From NCBI GenBank assembly GCA_946540365.1, contig CAMNIH010000028.1, positions 1 through 16,397 on the forward strand: a DNA stretch of 16,397 nucleotides, written 5' to 3'. The position numbers were made by a program, and so were the translations under genes. Below the pieces are notes generated by a model. That model ran no database searches. It had not been told where the DNA came from and worked only from the letters and a program-made list of their open reading frames with translations. Shown piece after piece: positions 14,201-16,397 of the stretch (the stretch's first letter is position 1; each line of letters begins with the position of its first letter). Source of the DNA: an uncultured Bacteroidales bacterium (GTDB lineage: Bacteria > Bacteroidota > Bacteroidia > Bacteroidales > P3).

Positions 14201-16397
14201 TGTGCTGCTGGCCGAATACACCACCGAGGACAGCTGGTGGAATACTCGAACCCTCGACCTGAGCGCCTATGCCGGCAAGACCTTCCGTCTGGCCTTCCGC
14301 CACTACAACAACGGCGGCATCAGCCACCTGTACCTCGACGACATCACCGTCAACGAGAACATCCCCTTCTTCCGCGAGGGCGACACCATCTCCTACTGCG
14401 GCTGGCGATCGAGGAAAAGCCAGCTGGGCTACAACAGCGGCACCACCCGCTGGGGTGTGAGCTTCCCTGCCTCGCGGCTGGCCGGATGCGACAGCCTGAA
14501 GAGCGTACTGCTCTACACGATCGAGAATGGCGACTACACCCTCAACGTATGGCGGGGTGGCAACAATGCCCCTGCCACGCTGCTCTACAGCACGACCACC
14601 ACCATCAACGGACCGTCCAATTGGTACGAGTGGGTGCTGAGCAGCCCCATTGCCATCGACGGCAGCCAACCCCTCTGGATCACATTCCAGACCAACGGCA
14701 TGTTCCCGGCCACCTACGCCGAGTTCAGCGGTGACTACAACAGCAACTGGCTGAGCAGCGACGGAATCACCTGGACGCACAGCACAGACTATAACTACTA
14801 CGGCTCATGGATGATCAAAGCGGTCACCACCAGCACCGACGGCTGCGGCGTCATGCAGCTGCCCTATGCGGCCGACTTCACACAATGCTGGCACACGTCC
14901 GGCGGCGCCACGGCCGTCGACACCAGCCACGCCTCCATCAACGCGCAGGGCCAGAAGCTGACCAGCCCGTGGTTCGAGGTACCGGCGGGCGTGCTGTACA
15001 TGTCATGGCATGAGATACGCGACTACAGCGGCTCCTGGTGGTACAACTGGGAAGACTCGTCGAGAGTCTATCTCGTGACCCTCGAGAGCGAGACCGGAAC
15101 CGTGGCCACGTCAGACCGCTACGCGGATGCCAGCGAAGGCTCGCCCATCGAACACTTCTTCGTCAGCGCCGGACGCTACCGTGTGACCTTCGAGTACATC
15201 GACGACCGGCCCGCCCACCTTCTGCACCTGGCCAACCTGGCCGTCTACAGCTACCCCATGACGCTCACCCTGGAAGGCCCTGCAAGCGCACGTGTAGGCG
15301 ACACCGTAACCGTCACAGCGCATGCCACGGTGGCCGACGGCGACACCGTGGACCGCTGGTACTGGTATCTCTACCACGACTGGAACTGGATCGACGACAA
15401 CGACACCTCGTCGCTGACAGTCATCGCCCAGACCGACAGCAGCCGCACCGTGGTGTTCCATCAGACGGGGAATTTCAACTTTAGCATGCAGATCTACAAA
15501 GACAACCTGTTCGGCTATCATTATGCATGGCTCGACGGGAGCCACACCCTCACCGTCTACGACTCCGTCACCGTCGACTGCGACAACATCACCCTCCCCT
15601 ACACCGCCGACTTCTCACAGTGCTGGACGGCCGAAAACGGGGCCACCATCATCGACCCCAGCCATGCCTCCATCACCAGCCAAGGACAGCGGCTCGTGAG
15701 CCCGTGGCTGCAAACCCAGCCGGGCAGAACCTTCATAGCCTTGAGTGCCGAGGTCGCCGTGGATAGAGAGTGGAACGAGAACGCCCTCTTCTCGCTGCGC
15801 GTGGAAGACGAGAACGGCAACCATCTAAGCGAGTTGAACAACATGTATGTGAATAATATCCATTTTACCCCGTCGTTCTACAGCTACGGCGGACGCGTGC
15901 GCATTGTGATCGAGTACACGGGTACCGAGGCCACGCCCTCGTTCATGTTTGTGGGTACCACCGTTTATCAGTACGACATCGACATCGCGATGGAGTTTCC
16001 GCCGATAGCCACCGTGGGCGACACCGTAACGCTCCTGCTGCACAGCACCCTCCAGAACAACGACGAGCCCGACCGCTTGTACGTATGGCTGTACGATACC
16101 CCGAACTATTACACCTATCAGGAGCTCTACCCATCCCACTACGACGGCCCTGCCACCGTTGTGGCGCAGACCGACAACAGCCTCACCCTGGTGTGGAACA
16201 CCCCGGGAACCTTTGAACTGGGGGTATCTATAGAAAAGGACAATGTGTATGGCTACTTCTCGGCATACATCAGCCGCTACGGGAATATCAGGATTACGGC
16301 TCGCCCCGCCCACGAGGAGGACAGCATCTACTACACCCCGGCCGCCAAGGATACCGTCATCGGATGCCATCCGCAGCTGCACGTTGCCGACCTGCCC
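11229..16397 (+). CDS. Giant C10 (streptopain-like) cysteine peptidase with adhesin-type repeats, C-terminus beyond the window
   Basis: The frame from the ATG at 11229 stays open for 1723 codons to the right edge. A signal peptide ends near ASA (residue 23). An inhibitory prodomain of Spi/I69 type (about 24-125) includes GGGFVLVAGDD (67-77). The C10 domain (about 155-400) has catalytic C188 (VTGCVATATAQIMKYW) and H341 (SGGHSFVCDGYD), then NFHINWGWGG (353-362), all expected for an active enzyme. Downstream come an InlB-type repeat (about 405-477, YRFAGWSDN), three SYCG/WMIKAV modules, a PKD/Ig-like domain (about 791-872), a choice-of-anchor J/cleaved-adhesin domain (about 877-1043, MSFEDS...DNWLVLP...LDDITV), and a tandem pair of ~245-residue units. 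C10 enzymes are secreted cysteine proteases that cleave host or dietary proteins. A T9SS sorting domain is expected but off-window. The 37-bp gap suggests co-transcription with the upstream gene. Confidence 0.93.
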   Translation, partial: MKTNTRRLILLVVAVAMTGWASARPVNQDRARQVGAAWLAAMGHRDAGDLEAVRTPYDGFYVFNAAGGGFVLVAGDDCVRPILGYSLTGAFQMAGMPVNVQGWLEDYDSGIARIKELAEQEKALPSHRGGLRQAVAGEWQRLAAGVAPEPEVLTSVSPLVTTTWNQSPLYNDMCPYDSAYGQRVVTGCVATATAQIMKYWNHPATGYGSHSYTAANSHTVYGTLSADFGSTTYAWNNMPNALTSVSSQTQIDAVAQLMYHVGVAIEMVYNVGAEGGSSAYNHSSYNPSAMSALIDYFKYSPDIVVIARSSYDDATYSALLRAELDQQRPILYDGRSSSGGHSFVCDGYDTYNNFHINWGWGGYCDGYYTMGALNPAPGGTGGNATSTYNMANTALLGIRPNTAFGTGGTVSVSASGGNSSCTVSGGGSYAFGDTVTLSATATTGYRFAGWSDNSHNNPRTFTMTGGNYSFTALFETLGTDTMSYCGNLGQDSYWGEYQSDVDKYWGIKLPATSLTAGQTLTGMDFFVGSSYYGGFFDVTIYSGTTAPTDTIYSTRMFVDYPDREGWFNVYLPTAYAVEAGKSLWLTLHNTDITFPATISYSSGNPDGFLYGPSFLPDPEWNKYTFMIRGRFDNPGIIAQGDTISYCGNKSSVNTWEYNEWGIMIPAADLAGRNYLKGVKLYSEHGGIYTVRIYKGGATAPGTLVHTQPADIEMPGWHEVMLDNTVSINANDSLWITLSCPDGQWPAASCRYTGNPNSNWATWGSTWEHTYYSWGSYSWMIKAVTSATAPALPAPTVAIRGEEYVAVGATLRLTAAHSNGTTVTWYLDGGTPATATGDTVDVSWTQTGWHIVSASVSNANGTGTDVIWVTVVDCNQTITEYPYSMSFEDSDNKVCLDMLDVDNDGSGWETDRYMCFNGYRSCRSLGSYWTGSAYQPRTMDNWLVLPTMTTHQGTGINYTMQWHDMAEWMEDGTHAHYGVYIDTTAGTATSNYVLLAEYTTEDSWWNTRTLDLSAYAGKTFRLAFRHYNNGGISHLYLDDITVNENIPFFREGDTISYCGWRSRKSQLGYNSGTTRWGVSFPASRLAGCDSLKSVLLYTIENGDYTLNVWRGGNNAPATLLYSTTTTINGPSNWYEWVLSSPIAIDGSQPLWITFQTNGMFPATYAEFSGDYNSNWLSSDGITWTHSTDYNYYGSWMIKAVTTSTDGCGVMQLPYAADFTQCWHTSGGATAVDTSHASINAQGQKLTSPWFEVPAGVLYMSWHEIRDYSGSWWYNWEDSSRVYLVTLESETGTVATSDRYADASEGSPIEHFFVSAGRYRVTFEYIDDRPAHLLHLANLAVYSYPMTLTLEGPASARVGDTVTVTAHATVADGDTVDRWYWYLYHDWNWIDDNDTSSLTVIAQTDSSRTVVFHQTGNFNFSMQIYKDNLFGYHYAWLDGSHTLTVYDSVTVDCDNITLPYTADFSQCWTAENGATIIDPSHASITSQGQRLVSPWLQTQPGRTFIALSAEVAVDREWNENALFSLRVEDENGNHLSELNNMYVNNIHFTPSFYSYGGRVRIVIEYTGTEATPSFMFVGTTVYQYDIDIAMEFPPIATVGDTVTLLLHSTLQNNDEPDRLYVWLYDTPNYYTYQELYPSHYDGPATVVAQTDNSLTLVWNTPGTFELGVSIEKDNVYGYFSAYISRYGNIRITARPAHEEDSIYYTPAAKDTVIGCHPQLHVADLP
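12663..13130 (+). repeat. SYCG/WMIKAV-type module, copy 1 of the C10 protein
   Basis: Residues about 479-634. It starts T-M-S-Y-C-G-N, continues with WGIKLPATSL, FDVTIYSGTTAPTDTIYS, GWFNVYL and KSLWLTL, and ends YTFMIRG, the most diverged form of the closing motif. Related copies are at 13146 and 14379. Confidence 0.75.
13146..13584 (+). repeat. SYCG/WMIKAV-type module, copy 2 of the C10 protein
   Basis: Residues about 640-786. It starts GDTISYCGNK, then WGIMIPAADLAG, YTVRIYKGGATAPGTLVH, GWHEVML and DSLWITLS, and ends SWMIKAVT. Pattern order and spacing match copies 1 and 3. Confidence 0.8.
14379..14834 (+). repeat. SYCG/WMIKAV-type module, copy 3 of the C10 protein
   Basis: Residues about 1051-1202. 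It starts GDTISYCGWR, then WGVSFPASRLAG, YTLNVWRGGNNAPATLLYS, WYEWVLS and PLWITFQ, and ends GSWMIKAVT. It is separated from copy 2 by the PKD-like and anchor-J domains. Confidence 0.8.
14844..16313 (+). repeat. Tandem pair of ~245-residue units in the C10 protein
   Basis: Unit 1 starts at 14844 and unit 2 at 15579, 735 bp apart. Both open with a Cys followed by LPYxADFxQCW, then D-x-SHASI, QGQ-[KR]-L and SPW. About 150 residues later both have a VGDTV Ig/PKD-like segment (15294 and 16014) followed by a W-Y/WLY-rich strand and an ending that includes F-E/N-x-x-[VM], KDN and GY. They are clearly homologous but well diverged, so the duplication is old. No third copy is visible before the edge. 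Confidence 0.8.

Noticed and set aside
13857..14355. The adhesin-like segment as a separate gingipain/haemagglutinin gene
   Set aside because: It is in frame with the C10 peptidase and has no start, signal peptide or stop of its own; it is an internal anchor-J/cleaved-adhesin domain.
11642..15766. Series of plus-strand frames (from 11642, 12977, 13373, 13907, 15038, 15527) that could pass for genes
   Set aside because: All lie in the wrong frame of the single continuous C10 reading frame, which has no stop up to the right edge; their Arg/His/Gln/Pro-rich content is typical of shifted GC-rich codons.

Overview
The window looks like a GC-rich member of the Bacteroidales, by gene content and signals rather than by a database match. 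It carries a PorZ-type component of the type IX secretion system (T9SS), proteins with Bacteroidetes C-terminal sorting domains, a streptopain-like C10 peptidase, AT-rich leaders without clear Shine-Dalgarno sequences, and TATATTTG elements that fit the Bacteroidetes -7 promoter consensus (TAnnTTTG). Genus cannot be called from what is visible.

Layout. (1) Positions 1-517, minus strand: start of an exported M16 zinc peptidase, cut by the left edge. (2) Positions 518-828: divergent regulatory gap. (3) Positions 829-9113, plus strand: seven tightly spaced genes that read as one operon: a Glu-Pro-rich protein of unknown function, guanylate kinase (gmk), mreC, mreD, a PorZ-like T9SS protein, recO, and a subtilisin-like peptidase with a C-terminal part resembling an outer-membrane beta-barrel. 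Gaps are 27 bp or less and two junctions overlap. (4) Positions 9114-9451: gene-free, with a hairpin terminator candidate, a roughly 190-bp element of nested inverted repeats, a promoter and a GCAA-capped 5' hairpin. (5) Positions 9452-11191: a secreted choice-of-anchor L protein with a T9SS sorting domain. (6) Positions 11229-16397: a very large C10 cysteine peptidase with adhesin-like repeat modules, open to the right edge (at least 1723 residues); it does not appear as a closed ORF because its stop lies outside the window.

The window combines housekeeping functions (GMP phosphorylation, cell elongation, recombination) with envelope export. PorZ belongs to the surface attachment complex of the T9SS; the anchor-L protein has a sorting domain that should make it T9SS cargo, and the C10 protein probably does too, though its C-terminus is not seen. 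The most unusual points are the placement of mreCD (no mreB, mrdA or rodA next to them) against porZ, the subtilisin/barrel fusion, a heptamer-built palindrome inside the subtilisin coding sequence in which one base change avoids a stop codon, the multi-hairpin intergenic repeat, and repeat modules I cannot name in the giant C10 protein.
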